A program made the position numbers and the translations under genes. Positions 8,268 to 15,972 of a stretch of DNA of 46,980 nt are shown in pieces; the first letter of the stretch is position 1, and each line of letters begins with the position of its first letter. This DNA is from Candidatus Eremiobacterota bacterium (GTDB taxonomy: Bacteria > Vulcanimicrobiota > Vulcanimicrobiia > Vulcanimicrobiales > Vulcanimicrobiaceae): the NCBI GenBank assembly GCA_019235885.1, contig JAFAKB010000002.1, forward strand, positions 1-46,980, read 5' to 3'. Under the pieces are notes generated by a model. That model did not search any database, was not told the origin of the DNA, and saw nothing but the letters and a program-made list of their open reading frames with translations.

Positions 8268-9703
8268 TTCGTGAGGATCTCCGGCGTCATCACGAACACG
8301 ACGTCGGTCTGCTGGTTCTGATAGCGCGTGGAGCGGAACAGCTTGCCGAGCACCGGGACGTCGCCGAGCACGGGAATCTTGTCGATCACGCGCTGCTCCT
8401 GACGGCGCAGCAGCCCGCCCATCACGATCGCTTCGCCGGCTTTGGTGACGACGTCGGTCGAGAGCTTGCTGGTCTTCAGCGCGGGTACGACGAAGCCGTT
8501 CAGCGAGACGCCGTCTTGGAAGTCGAGGTCCGAGACCTCCGGCGCGATCACCGTCTCGACGCCGCCCTCGGGCAGGATCGTCGGCGTCACCACCAGCTTC
8601 ACGCCGAACTCCTTGTACTGGATCGCGATCTGCTGCGGCCCGGCGGCGACGGGGATCGGGATCTGCCCGCCGACCAGAAAGTTCGCTTCGTGGCCGGGCA
8701 TCGTCACCATGTCGGGCGACGAGAGCAGTCGCGCGTGCGTGGTGTTCAGAATGAGGTTCAGCGTCGGCGCGAGCGTTATCGAGCGGAAGAATCCGCCGAT
8801 CGTGAAGGCGCGCCCGGCGTTGATGGGTCCCGGGCTGCTCCCGCTGCTGTACGGGCTCTCGACGACCGGGAACTGCGGCGGCGCGAGCGTGTAGGTGCCG
8901 TCCTGGTGGAAGATCGCCGACTGCAGGTTGAAGCCGAGCTGCTTGAGCGCGACGTCGTCGACCTCGAGCACGTACACCTTGACGTCGACCTGGCTGACCG
9001 TCGCGGTCTCGATGCGGTCGATCACCTTGCCGTCGATCGCGAGGTACGGGCCCGCCAGCGCGCGCACTTTGTGCAGCACGCCCTCCGCGGTCGTGCGGTC
9101 CTGCACCGAGCCGCTGACGATGAGGTTTCCTTTCACGTCGCGGTCGACGCGCACGCCGGCCGTCGCCGGCGAGGAGGCGAGCTCGTTCTGCAGCGGTCCG
9201 AGCGGCTTGGCGACCGTGACCGCGTTGACGAGGTTGAACTTCCCGGCGGCCGCGACCGGCTCGAAGTGCGAGACGACGTCGCCGAGATGGACGAGCGCCT
9301 CGCCGTTCGCGACGGTGCCGGTGAGCACGATCGAGTTGTCGAGCGCTTCGACCTTGACGTCGCGCTCGGTCACCGCGTTCGAGAGCATCTCGCGCAAGCT
9401 GTCCAAGCTCTGCTGCGTCACCGTGACGTCGTAGGTGTGCCGCCCGGCCGAGGTCCACACCAGCACCGTGGTCCGCCCGGCGGCGCGCCCGCTGACCACG
9501 ATCTCGGCGTTTCCGATCGCCAGCACGCCGGCGATCTTTCCGTCCCCTACCGCGACCCGCGTGAGGTGCGGCGTCTCGACGACGGTCGACTGTCCGGTGC
9601 GCACGGTGATCGGGATCATAGCGTCCGCGTTGACGCAGAGCGGCGCCGCAGTGACGGCGATCACTGCGGCCGCGGTAACGAGCGCGCGAAGCGTGTGTGG
9701 CAA
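8264..9703 (-). CDS. cpaC: Flp/Tad pilus outer-membrane secretin (RcpA/CpaC)
   Basis: 479 residues from a TTG at 9703. That start is preceded by a strong ribosome site (GGGAGAGG, 7 nt away) and gives a clean signal peptide (MPHTLRALV, then a hydrophobic run ending in NADA). A TTG seven codons upstream (9724) is possible but has no such site. Domains: an N-terminal secretin/pilus domain (RTGQSTVVETPHLTRVAVGD and VVSGRAAGRTTVLVW), a BON-like middle (residues about 105-220) and the secretin barrel (about 260-479). The barrel has GVKLVVTPTIL, GGLLRRQEQR, IPVLGDVPVLGKLF and the closing VVFVMTPEIL. It forms the outer-membrane pore for the pilus. It heads the minus-strand operon and is divergent from the pilin operon. 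Confidence 0.93.
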   Translation of the reverse strand: MPHTLRALVTAAAVIAVTAAPLCVNADAMIPITVRTGQSTVVETPHLTRVAVGDGKIAGVLAIGNAEIVVSGRAAGRTTVLVWTSAGRHTYDVTVTQQSLDSLREMLSNAVTERDVKVEALDNSIVLTGTVANGEALVHLGDVVSHFEPVAAAGKFNLVNAVTVAKPLGPLQNELASSPATAGVRVDRDVKGNLIVSGSVQDRTTAEGVLHKVRALAGPYLAIDGKVIDRIETATVSQVDVKVYVLEVDDVALKQLGFNLQSAIFHQDGTYTLAPPQFPVVESPYSSGSSPGPINAGRAFTIGGFFRSITLAPTLNLILNTTHARLLSSPDMVTMPGHEANFLVGGQIPIPVAAGPQQIAIQYKEFGVKLVVTPTILPEGGVETVIAPEVSDLDFQDGVSLNGFVVPALKTSKLSTDVVTKAGEAIVMGGLLRRQEQRVIDKIPVLGDVPVLGKLFRSTRYQNQQTDVVFVMTPEILTK

Positions 9704-9764
9704 AGCAAAATCCTCTCCCGGCAAACGGTCCGAGCCGGTTTTGATGAGTATGCCAGATGCTCGC

Positions 9765-9808
9765 GTTGACCGTGCGTTGACAGGGCGTTGTCAGTCCGTC
9801 AATTCTTC
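9765..9808. promoter_or_regulatory. Four 11-bp-spaced direct repeats in the divergent secretin/pilin promoter region
   Basis: GTTGAC occurs at 9765 and 9776, GTTGTC at 9787 and GTCAAT at 9798: four units at an exact 11-bp period. They lie in the 153-bp region between the secretin gene (minus) and the pilin operon (plus). An 11-bp direct repeat is the classical spacing for OmpR/PhoB and SARP-type winged-helix regulators, and a regulator with such a domain is encoded at 18107-19648. The second unit also forms TTGACA (9777-9782), usable as a -35 box for the plus strand. Binding is inferred. One more GTTGAC lies on the minus strand upstream of the regulator gene (19667-19672). Confidence 0.5.
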
Positions 9809-9856
9809 CGGAACGCTCTTTTCAAGGGTCCCTGCGGCGTGTACGATGCGGCCACG

Positions 9857-10285
9857 ATGCACATCAGCAGCCGTTCCACCGCCGCTCTTCTCGCCGTTAC
9901 GGCAGCGCTCTGCGCGCCGGCCGCGGCGCGGGCGGCGGATGCGCCTGCTGCACCGCTCATCACGCTGACTGCAGCGCGGGCGGTGGGAACCGAAGCGGTG
10001 ACGGTCTCCGGCACCGCTCCGACCGGCTCGACGTTGGATGTCTCGCTGTACGTTCGGTACTCGCGCGACCTTCCGACCGTGCTCGTGAGCCGCAGCGCCG
10101 TCGCGACCAAGGACGGACGCTATCAAGCCACGCTGCGAACCGCCCCGGCGTACTTTCGCGACGCGATCCTGACGGTCGTCGTTCGCGATCCCGCCACCGG
10201 TTCCGACGCTCGCGCGACGTTGAACGTCGCAGCCCCCAACGTACCGGCGCCGCCGGACGAAACCCCCGCTTCCGTGCAGCACTAG
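9857..10285 (+). CDS. Secreted protein of unknown function, first gene of the Tad operon
   Basis: 142 residues from the ATG at 9857. It has a signal peptide (MHISSRSTAALLAV..., cleavage after ARAADA). The mature part, about 115 residues, looks like a single beta-sandwich domain of the Ig or carbohydrate-binding style: alternating Thr/Val stretches (TVSGTAPTGSTLDVSLYVRY, VLTVVVRDPATG-like). I know no family for it. An upstream ATG/GTG in the same frame (9788) would add an unlikely N-terminus before the signal peptide. It ends 22 bp before the first pilin gene, so it is probably co-transcribed with it and is perhaps a pilus-associated periplasmic protein. Confidence 0.6.
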   Translation: MHISSRSTAALLAVTAALCAPAAARAADAPAAPLITLTAARAVGTEAVTVSGTAPTGSTLDVSLYVRYSRDLPTVLVSRSAVATKDGRYQATLRTAPAYFRDAILTVVVRDPATGSDARATLNVAAPNVPAPPDETPASVQH

Positions 10286-10307
10286 CACATCGTTAAGGAG
10301 AACATCC

Positions 10308-10469
10308 GTGAACAACATTCTTCGCTCCGTCATGCTCGACGAATCCGGCCAGGGTCTCGCCGAGTACGGTCTGATCCTCGGTCTCGTCGCCGTCCTCTGC
10401 ATCGGCGCCGTCACGTTCCTGAGCACCAACATCAAGGGCGTCCTCAGCGGCGCGGGCAACAGCATCTAA
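10308..10469 (+). CDS. Flp-type pilin 1
   Basis: 53 residues from a GTG at 10308 preceded by AAGGAGA (6-7 nt spacing). The short basic leader MNNILRSVMLDESG is followed by QGLAEYGLILGLVAVL. The Glu-Tyr at +5/+6 after the Gly is the Flp processing motif, so prepilin peptidase should cut between Gly14 and Gln15. The rest is one hydrophobic helix (about 20-40) and a short polar tail. Flp pilins polymerise into thin adhesive Tad pili. Having the strongest ribosome site of this cluster, it is probably the major subunit. Confidence 0.92.
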   Translation: MNNILRSVMLDESGQGLAEYGLILGLVAVLCIGAVTFLSTNIKGVLSGAGNSI

Positions 10470-10482
10470 AGGCTCTGCCCCA

Positions 10483-10623
10483 ATGCTGAACGTGGGATCG
10501 GGCGCGCTTTTCCCGGCTGCCGCCGTCGCGATCGGCCTCGTCGCAGCGCAGTGCGTCGCAAGCGCGCTTGCAGTGCACGACCGCATCACCGACGTCGCCG
10601 CCGCGATCTGGTCGGTGCTCTGA
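10483..10623 (+). CDS. Small hydrophobic protein between the two pilin genes
   Basis: 46 residues from ATG 10483 to TGA 10621-10623. The stop overlaps the ATG of the next pilin gene (TGATG), as real genes in this operon do. The sequence is a single hydrophobic segment (about residues 8-30, AAAVAIGLVAAQCVASALAV) followed by HDRITDVAAAIWSVL. It lacks the Gly and Glu-Tyr Flp motif, so it is not an ordinary pilin. It may be a small inner-membrane or pilin-like accessory protein, or just a coupling ORF. No SD is clear. Confidence 0.45.
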   Translation: MLNVGSGALFPAAAVAIGLVAAQCVASALAVHDRITDVAAAIWSVL

Positions 10624-10775
10624 TGCTGGTCATGCTCCGCGACGAGGGCGGCCAAGGACTCGCCGAGTACGGCGTCATCCTCGGTTTCGTCGCGGTGCTC
10701 TGCATCGGCGCCGTCGCATACTTCGGCTCGCAGCTGCTCGGGAAGTACAACGACATCGGAACGAGCTACCCATGA
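10623..10775 (+). CDS. Flp-type pilin 2
   Basis: 50 residues. MLVMLRDEGG is followed by QGLAEYGVILGFVAVLCIGA, nearly identical to pilin 1 around the cleavage site (Gly-Gln, with Glu-Tyr at +5/+6). The C-terminal part differs: AYFGSQLLGKYNDIGTSYP, more polar and aromatic. This is a paralogous second pilin, perhaps a minor or alternative subunit. It starts inside the stop of the small ORF and its own stop overlaps the CpaA start (ATGA), so it is translated together with its processing enzyme. Confidence 0.88.
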   Translation: MLVMLRDEGGQGLAEYGVILGFVAVLCIGAVAYFGSQLLGKYNDIGTSYP

Positions 10776-11272
10776 GCGCGGCGACGATCGTTCTGGTCGC
10801 CGCCACCTGCGCGGCGGCGGCGGTCGACGTTCGGACACGGAAGATTCCGAACGCGCTGACCGCCGCCACCGCGCTGCTCGCCCTCGCCGTCCACGTTCCC
10901 GAAGGCATCGCTCCCGTTCTCATCGCGCTCGCTACGATGGCCCTGGCGTTTCTCGCCGGGTCCGTCGCATTCTCCGCCGGCTGGTTCGGCGGCGGTGACG
11001 TCAAGCTGATCGCCGCGTGCTGCGGTGTGGTCGGCGGAATCGCCGCCCTCTCGCTGGTCCTCGACATCCTCGCCGCCGGCGCCGTGCTCGCGCTCGTCAC
11101 CGCGGCGTTTCGCGGGCGCCTCGTGGCGCTCGTGCGCAGCACCGTCGCCGTCGCCTCGCACGGCGCTCCGGTCGAAAAGAACACGCTGCCCTACGCGGTC
11201 GCGATCGCGGCCGGCAGCATCATGTACGCCGTCTCGGCCCTCGTCCCGGTTCTGAGGTTTGCTCCGTCATGA
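10772..11272 (+). CDS. cpaA: Prepilin peptidase, CpaA/TadV type (A24 family)
   Basis: 166 residues, polytopic. The two A24 aspartates are visible: Asp19 in AVDVRTRKIPN and Asp76 in FGGGDVKLIAA (the GxGD motif). It lacks the N-terminal methyltransferase domain of type IV PilD, as expected for Tad peptidases. It cuts the leader of the Flp pilins (Gly-Gln bond) at the inner membrane. The ATG at 10772 overlaps the pilin 2 stop as ATGA. A second A24 peptidase is encoded at the end of the same operon (15969-16586), which may serve the TadE-like proteins. Confidence 0.9.
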   Translation: MSAATIVLVAATCAAAAVDVRTRKIPNALTAATALLALAVHVPEGIAPVLIALATMALAFLAGSVAFSAGWFGGGDVKLIAACCGVVGGIAALSLVLDILAAGAVLALVTAAFRGRLVALVRSTVAVASHGAPVEKNTLPYAVAIAAGSIMYAVSALVPVLRFAPS

Positions 11273-12153
11273 AAAACGCTCGTCGCGTCCCGCTGTTCGT
11301 CGGTATTCTGCTCGCCCTCGGAACCGGCGTGCTGCTGCTCAACTACCTCAACTCGCTGCGCGCGTCGGTCACGACCGTCGAGATGCGCCACGTCTTCGTC
11401 GCCTCGCGCGACGTGCCGGCGCGCGCGCTGCTGAACGACTCGTTCGTCGCCGAGGCGACGCGCCCGGCGACCGAAGTGGACCAGGACGCGGTGACCGACC
11501 GCAAGCAGGTCGACGGCAAGTACTCGCTCATCACGATCCCGGCCGGCAGCGTGCTCACGCAGTCGAAGATCGGCGAAGGCGGCGCGGACGCGCTGCCGGC
11601 GCGGCTGCCGATCGGAATGCGTGCCGTCAGCATCTCGATCGACCGCGTGAAAGGCGTCGCCGGGCTCATTCAGCCGGGCGATCGCGTCGACGTGATCGCG
11701 GTTCCGCCGCGCGTCGGCTCCGAAGTTCCGAAAGCCTCGGCGATCCTGCGCGGCGCGCTCGTGCTCGCGATGGGCAACGCCGTCGAGACGACCAGCGCGA
11801 CGCCCAGCCCCGACAACCAGAACCTCACCACCGTCACGCTCGCGCTGACGCCGAAGCAAGTCGATCTGCTCGCGTCGGCCGACTTGAACACGACGCTGCG
11901 CCTCGCGCTGCGCCCGCCGAAAGAGTCGATCCGCGCGTATCCCGCCGAACCGCTCGCGCTCGGCGTCCCCGACAAACAGCCTGCGCAAGCGCCACCGCCG
12001 GCCGCCGCCGCGCCGCCGGCGACGGTCGTCGCGACCCCCGCGGTCGTCGCGACCGCGCCCAAGCCCGCGCCGCCCCCGCCGGCCGCGCAGCCGCTCGGCA
12101 CCGTGCCGGTGATCGAGCTCGACCGCACCGAGGCCGGCTCAGTACGTCAATGA
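11269..12153 (+). CDS. cpaB: Flp pilus assembly protein CpaB/RcpC (SAF domain)
   Basis: 294 residues from the ATG at 11269 (ATGA overlap). One N-terminal membrane helix (about 8-28) anchors it. A SAF/RcpC region follows: VFVASRDVPARALL, then VLTQSKIG, then IPIGMRAVSISIDRVKGVAGLIQPGDRVDV, the typical RcpC segment. Residues 230-285 are a Pro/Ala-rich tail. CpaB is a periplasmic protein that works with the secretin and may bind peptidoglycan. It lies between the peptidase and the ATPase gene, the standard Tad order, although the secretin itself has moved to the divergent operon. Confidence 0.9.
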   Translation: MKNARRVPLFVGILLALGTGVLLLNYLNSLRASVTTVEMRHVFVASRDVPARALLNDSFVAEATRPATEVDQDAVTDRKQVDGKYSLITIPAGSVLTQSKIGEGGADALPARLPIGMRAVSISIDRVKGVAGLIQPGDRVDVIAVPPRVGSEVPKASAILRGALVLAMGNAVETTSATPSPDNQNLTTVTLALTPKQVDLLASADLNTTLRLALRPPKESIRAYPAEPLALGVPDKQPAQAPPPAAAAPPATVVATPAVVATAPKPAPPPPAAQPLGTVPVIELDRTEAGSVRQ

Positions 12154-14276
12154 GCCTGCGCGTCTTCGTTGTCGTAGGCGCGAAGGGGGGCGTCGGCGCG
12201 TCGAGCATCGCGATGAAGCTCGCCGAGCAGTTGCCCTCGTTCGGCCCGCGCGTCGTCGTCGACGCCGATCTCGCCGGGCGGCGCACGCTGGCGGTGTGGT
12301 ACGACGTGGCGAAAGAGCTCGATCTCGGGCGCGCTCCCGGGACGCCGGCCGTCGTCGCGAAAGGCCAGCTCTCCGTGGTCGAGCTGGCGCGCTCGTACGA
12401 AGACGGCTTCGCGGTGCGGGCCGAAGCCGTCGACGCGTTCGCCGCGAAACTGCCCGACAACGCGCTCGTCGTCGTCGACGCGCCGCAGCCGTTCGCCGCG
12501 ACGGTTCGTCCGTTCGTGATCAGCGCCGCGAAGATCGTCGTGGTGAGCGAACCGACGCTGCTGGGCATCGGCTCGGCGCAGTCGATGCTCGCCGCGCTCG
12601 AGCGTTTCGGCGTCCCCGCCGAGCGGATCGGGTTCGTGCTGAACGACTTGCGCGGCACCGCCGAAGTGCGCGGCCGCGAGATCCAAGAGACGCTGCGCGT
12701 CCCGATCGCCGGTGAGCTGCCTTCGCCGCGCGACCGCGGCTGGGGCCGCGCGTTCGGGCGCTTCTGTGACGGGCTCGCGACGCTGCCGGCCGCCGAGCCG
12801 CTGACCGGCCTGCGCGCCTCGACCGCGAACCCGATCGGCGATCGCCGCTATGCGCCGCGTCCCGACGTCGAGCCGGCCCCGACGCCCGCGTTTCCCGGCA
12901 CCGCCGCCGCCAGCGGCGCAGCGACGGTGTTCGCCGCGCCGCCGATCCCCGGGATCGATCCGAAAGTCGGCGAGCGGCTCAAGAAAGAGCTGCACGCGCG
13001 GATGCTCACGAAGATCGACTTCTTGGCGGCGGCGCGCGCGCAGGGCGACGCGGCGAAGTTTGCCGAGCTGCGCGCGCAGGTCAACGCGATCGCCGACGAG
13101 TTTCTCGCCGGGCGCAACGACGTCACCTCGGCGGAGCAGGCCTCGCGGCTGCGGCACGAGGTCGTCGAAGAGGCGCTCGGGCTGGGTCCGCTCGAGAGCC
13201 TGCTGCACGAGCCCGACGTCACCGAGATCATGGTGAACGGGCACGCCAACGTCTACATCGAGCGCAGCGGCGCGATCGAGCAGACGCCGAAGCAGTTCGT
13301 CGACGACGGCCAGGTGCGGCTGGTGATCGAACGCATCATCGCGCCGCTCGGGCGGCGGCTGGACGAGTCGAGCCCGATGGTCGACGCGCGCCTCCCCGAC
13401 GGCTCGCGCGTCAACGCGATCATCGCGCCGCTCGCCGTCGACGGGCCGACGCTCACGATCCGCCGCTTCGGCACCAAGCGCTTCGGCGTCGACGACTTGA
13501 TCGCGGTCAACGCGATCACCGCGCCGGTCCTTGACTTCTTGCGCGCCGCCGTCGAGGCGCGGCTGAACATCGTCGTCAGCGGCGGCACCGGGGCCGGCAA
13601 GACGACGCTGCTGAACGCGCTCTCGAGCTTCATCCCCAAGCGCGACCGCATCGTCACCATCGAGGACGCGTGCGAGCTGAAGCTCGCGCAGCCGCACGTC
13701 GTGCGCCTGGAGGCGCGCCCGCCGAACCTCGAAGGGAAAGGCGCGATCACGATCCGCGACCTCGTGCGCAACGCGCTGCGCATGCGCCCCGACCGCATCG
13801 TCGTGGGCGAGTGCCGCAGCGGCGAGGCGCTCGACATGCTGCAGGCGATGAACACGGGCCACGACGGCTCGCTGACGACGATCCACGCCAATACCGCGCG
13901 TGACGCGCTCTCGCGCATCGAGACGATGGTCCTCATGGCGGGGTTCGATCTGCCGGTCCGCGCGATCCGCGAGCAAGTCTCCAGCGCCGTCGACATCGTG
14001 GTGCAGGTCGCGCGCTTGCGCGACGGCTCGCGCCGCGTCACCGGGATCAGTGAGGTCGTCGGGATGGAAGGCGACACGGTGACGATGCAGGAGCTCGTTC
14101 GCTACCGGCAGCGCGGCGTCGACGCGCAAGGGCGCGTGCTCGGCGAGTTCGAGCCGTGCAGCGTGCAGCCGGACTGCCTGACGCGCTTCGCCGAGCTCGG
14201 CATCAACTACGACCCGGTGACCTTCCAGATGCCGGTCCCGGCGGTGAAGCGCGCCGAGGCGTCGTGGCTGCGGTAG
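12150..14276 (+). CDS. Fused CpaE/TadZ-CpaF/TadA pilus localisation and assembly ATPase
   Basis: 708 residues in one open frame. Residues 1-220 are a MinD/ParA-like domain of TadZ/CpaE type. The deviant Walker A is GAKGGVGASS; the usual P-loop Lys is replaced by Ala, as is common in TadZ. LVVVDAP follows near 106-112. A Pro/Ala linker spans about 225-268. Residues 270-700 are a complete CpaF/TadA secretion ATPase: Walker A GGTGAGKT (478-485), the Asp box IVTIEDACEL, Walker B RPDRIVVGECRSGEA and the His box GSLTTIHANTARDAL. In most Tad loci these are two genes. The fusion ties polar positioning to the assembly motor. The ATG at 12150 overlaps the cpaB stop. Confidence 0.92.
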   Translation: MSLRVFVVVGAKGGVGASSIAMKLAEQLPSFGPRVVVDADLAGRRTLAVWYDVAKELDLGRAPGTPAVVAKGQLSVVELARSYEDGFAVRAEAVDAFAAKLPDNALVVVDAPQPFAATVRPFVISAAKIVVVSEPTLLGIGSAQSMLAALERFGVPAERIGFVLNDLRGTAEVRGREIQETLRVPIAGELPSPRDRGWGRAFGRFCDGLATLPAAEPLTGLRASTANPIGDRRYAPRPDVEPAPTPAFPGTAAASGAATVFAAPPIPGIDPKVGERLKKELHARMLTKIDFLAAARAQGDAAKFAELRAQVNAIADEFLAGRNDVTSAEQASRLRHEVVEEALGLGPLESLLHEPDVTEIMVNGHANVYIERSGAIEQTPKQFVDDGQVRLVIERIIAPLGRRLDESSPMVDARLPDGSRVNAIIAPLAVDGPTLTIRRFGTKRFGVDDLIAVNAITAPVLDFLRAAVEARLNIVVSGGTGAGKTTLLNALSSFIPKRDRIVTIEDACELKLAQPHVVRLEARPPNLEGKGAITIRDLVRNALRMRPDRIVVGECRSGEALDMLQAMNTGHDGSLTTIHANTARDALSRIETMVLMAGFDLPVRAIREQVSSAVDIVVQVARLRDGSRRVTGISEVVGMEGDTVTMQELVRYRQRGVDAQGRVLGEFEPCSVQPDCLTRFAELGINYDPVTFQMPVPAVKRAEASWLR

Positions 14277-15121
14277 CACCGATCGCGATCCTGCTCGGCG
14301 CGATCGGCGCGGTCGCGCTGCTGTTCAACTCGTTCTCGAACCCGTTCCAGGCGCACTTCGGCAAGTTCGGCGAGCGCTTCGCGACCGATCTCGAAGCGGC
14401 CGGGATGACGATGGAGCCGCAAAATTTCGCCTTCGTCCTCGTCGGCGTCGCGCTGGTGCCGTGGCTCGCGCTGCTCGTGCTGCTCCGTCCCGCGCCGCTC
14501 GCCGGCGTGCTGATGCTCGCCGCCTCGGCGCTGTTCGCGTACTTCGGCGGGCGCGCGTTTCTCAAACAGCGCCGCGTCAAGCGCATCGCACTGTTCACCG
14601 ACCAGCTCGAGGGCGCGCTGCGCACGCTCGCCGGCGGCGTCCGCGTCGGGCTCGGCATCCGCCAAGCGCTGACGATCACCAGCGAGCAGAGCCGCGAGCC
14701 GGCGAAGAGCGAGTTCATGCGCGTCGTCGGCCTGAGCAACTTGGGGTTGAGCATCTTGGATGCGTTCGACCAGCTCGCGCTGCGCATGACGAACACCGAG
14801 ACGGCGGTGCTGGCGCGCGTGGTGCGCGTGCAGTCGCAGACCGGCGGCGATCTGGGCACGGTGCTCGAAGGCCTGGCCGGCACGATCCGCGACCGCCGCC
14901 GGCTGCGCCGCCGCGTCCGCGCGGTGACGGCGCAAGGCCGCGCCACGGCGTGGCTGCTCGGCCTTCTCCCGCTCGGCGTCGGCGCGTTCGTCCTCACACA
15001 GGACGAGCTGCGCGACGCCATGCTCCAGACGCTCCCCGGGCACATCTTCTTGGCGGTGGCGCTGCTGCTGGATGCGGTTGCCGTCTTCGTGCTGGTTCGC
15101 ATGACGAGGATCGATCCGTGA
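14264..15121 (+). CDS. tadB: Tad inner-membrane platform protein TadB
   Basis: 285 residues. The start GTG at 14264 overlaps the end of the ATPase gene by 13 bases; it gives MAAVAPIAILLGAIGAV, the N-terminal helix. Three further membrane segments and a T2SF domain follow: FTDQLEGALRTLAGGVRVGLGI near 108-130, then LRMTNTETAVLARVVRVQSQTGGDLGTVLEGLAGTIRDR. The C-terminal pair of helices closes the protein. TadB and TadC form the inner-membrane platform on which CpaF drives pilin polymerisation. Confidence 0.9.
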   Translation: MAAVAPIAILLGAIGAVALLFNSFSNPFQAHFGKFGERFATDLEAAGMTMEPQNFAFVLVGVALVPWLALLVLLRPAPLAGVLMLAASALFAYFGGRAFLKQRRVKRIALFTDQLEGALRTLAGGVRVGLGIRQALTITSEQSREPAKSEFMRVVGLSNLGLSILDAFDQLALRMTNTETAVLARVVRVQSQTGGDLGTVLEGLAGTIRDRRRLRRRVRAVTAQGRATAWLLGLLPLGVGAFVLTQDELRDAMLQTLPGHIFLAVALLLDAVAVFVLVRMTRIDP

Positions 15122-15972
15122 TCGGCGTCTCGCCGTATGCGGTCGCGGGCTGCGGCGCGATCTCGGCGTTCATGATCGTCCTCTCGACCTTTCCGGCGCA
15201 GAGCCCGATGGCGCGCCGGATCAGGAAGATCGAAGCGATCCGTGAGAAGAGCGTCCCGGCCCGGCTCACGATCATCGAGCAGATCGTCACCAAGGAGCAG
15301 AGCTCCCGCTTGCAGCAGCGGCTGATCGAAGCCGGCTGGTACGGCGTCACCCCGCTGGCGATGACGATTCGCGGGGTCGGAGCGCTCGGCTTCGGCGTCG
15401 CGGTCTGCCTGATGTCGCTGATCCTCTTCAACGGCAACCTGCTCGGCGTGCTGGCCGGCCTGTTCGGCGCGCTGGTGGCGTGGCGCGTCCCGAGCATCAT
15501 GCTGTCGCGCGCAGTGAAGGCGCGTAAGGAAAGCGTTCAGCGCGAGTTGCCGGACTTTCTGGACTTCTTGGGCAGTACGGTGCAGGCGGGACTCGCGCTC
15601 AACGCCGCGCTGGTGCAGTCGGTCGATGCGACGCGCGGCCCGCTCAAGGAAGAGCTCACCTCGATGCTGGCCGAGATCCGGCTGGGGCGCCCGCGCGCCG
15701 ACGCGTTCAACGCGCTCGCCGACCGCGTCAACGAAGAGTCGACGACGACGATGGTGACCGCGCTCGTGCAAGCGGAGCGGCTCGGCTCGAACCTGAGCGA
15801 CGTGCTGATGGAGCTCGCGCGGGAGACGCGCGACCGCCGCTGGATGCGCGCCGAGGAGAAAGCCGCGCAGCTGCCGATCAAGATGATCCTGCCGATGGCG
15901 GCGTTCATGATCCCCTCGCTGTACTTGATGATCTTCGGGCCCGTCGTCGCGCGGCTGCTGATGAACCGATGA
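15118..15972 (+). CDS. tadC: Tad inner-membrane platform protein TadC
   Basis: 284 residues from the GTG at 15118 (GTGA overlap with tadB). One N-terminal helix, a helix pair near 80-120 and a C-terminal helix (about 262-280). T2SF region: RELPDFLDFLGSTVQAGLAL, the typical TadC motif, then LGRPRADAFNALADRVN, TMVTALVQAERLGSNLSDVL and the closing KMILPMAAFMIPSLYLMIFGP. It pairs with TadB. Order and overlaps indicate strict co-translation with its partner. Confidence 0.92.
   Translation: MIGVSPYAVAGCGAISAFMIVLSTFPAQSPMARRIRKIEAIREKSVPARLTIIEQIVTKEQSSRLQQRLIEAGWYGVTPLAMTIRGVGALGFGVAVCLMSLILFNGNLLGVLAGLFGALVAWRVPSIMLSRAVKARKESVQRELPDFLDFLGSTVQAGLALNAALVQSVDATRGPLKEELTSMLAEIRLGRPRADAFNALADRVNEESTTTMVTALVQAERLGSNLSDVLMELARETRDRRWMRAEEKAAQLPIKMILPMAAFMIPSLYLMIFGPVVARLLMNR

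Noticed and set aside
12147-14279. Long antisense open frame (about 710 codons) across the ATPase gene
   Set aside because: It mirrors the fused CpaE-CpaF gene; it is Arg/Ala/Asp-rich with no family motif, a GC-rich shadow frame.
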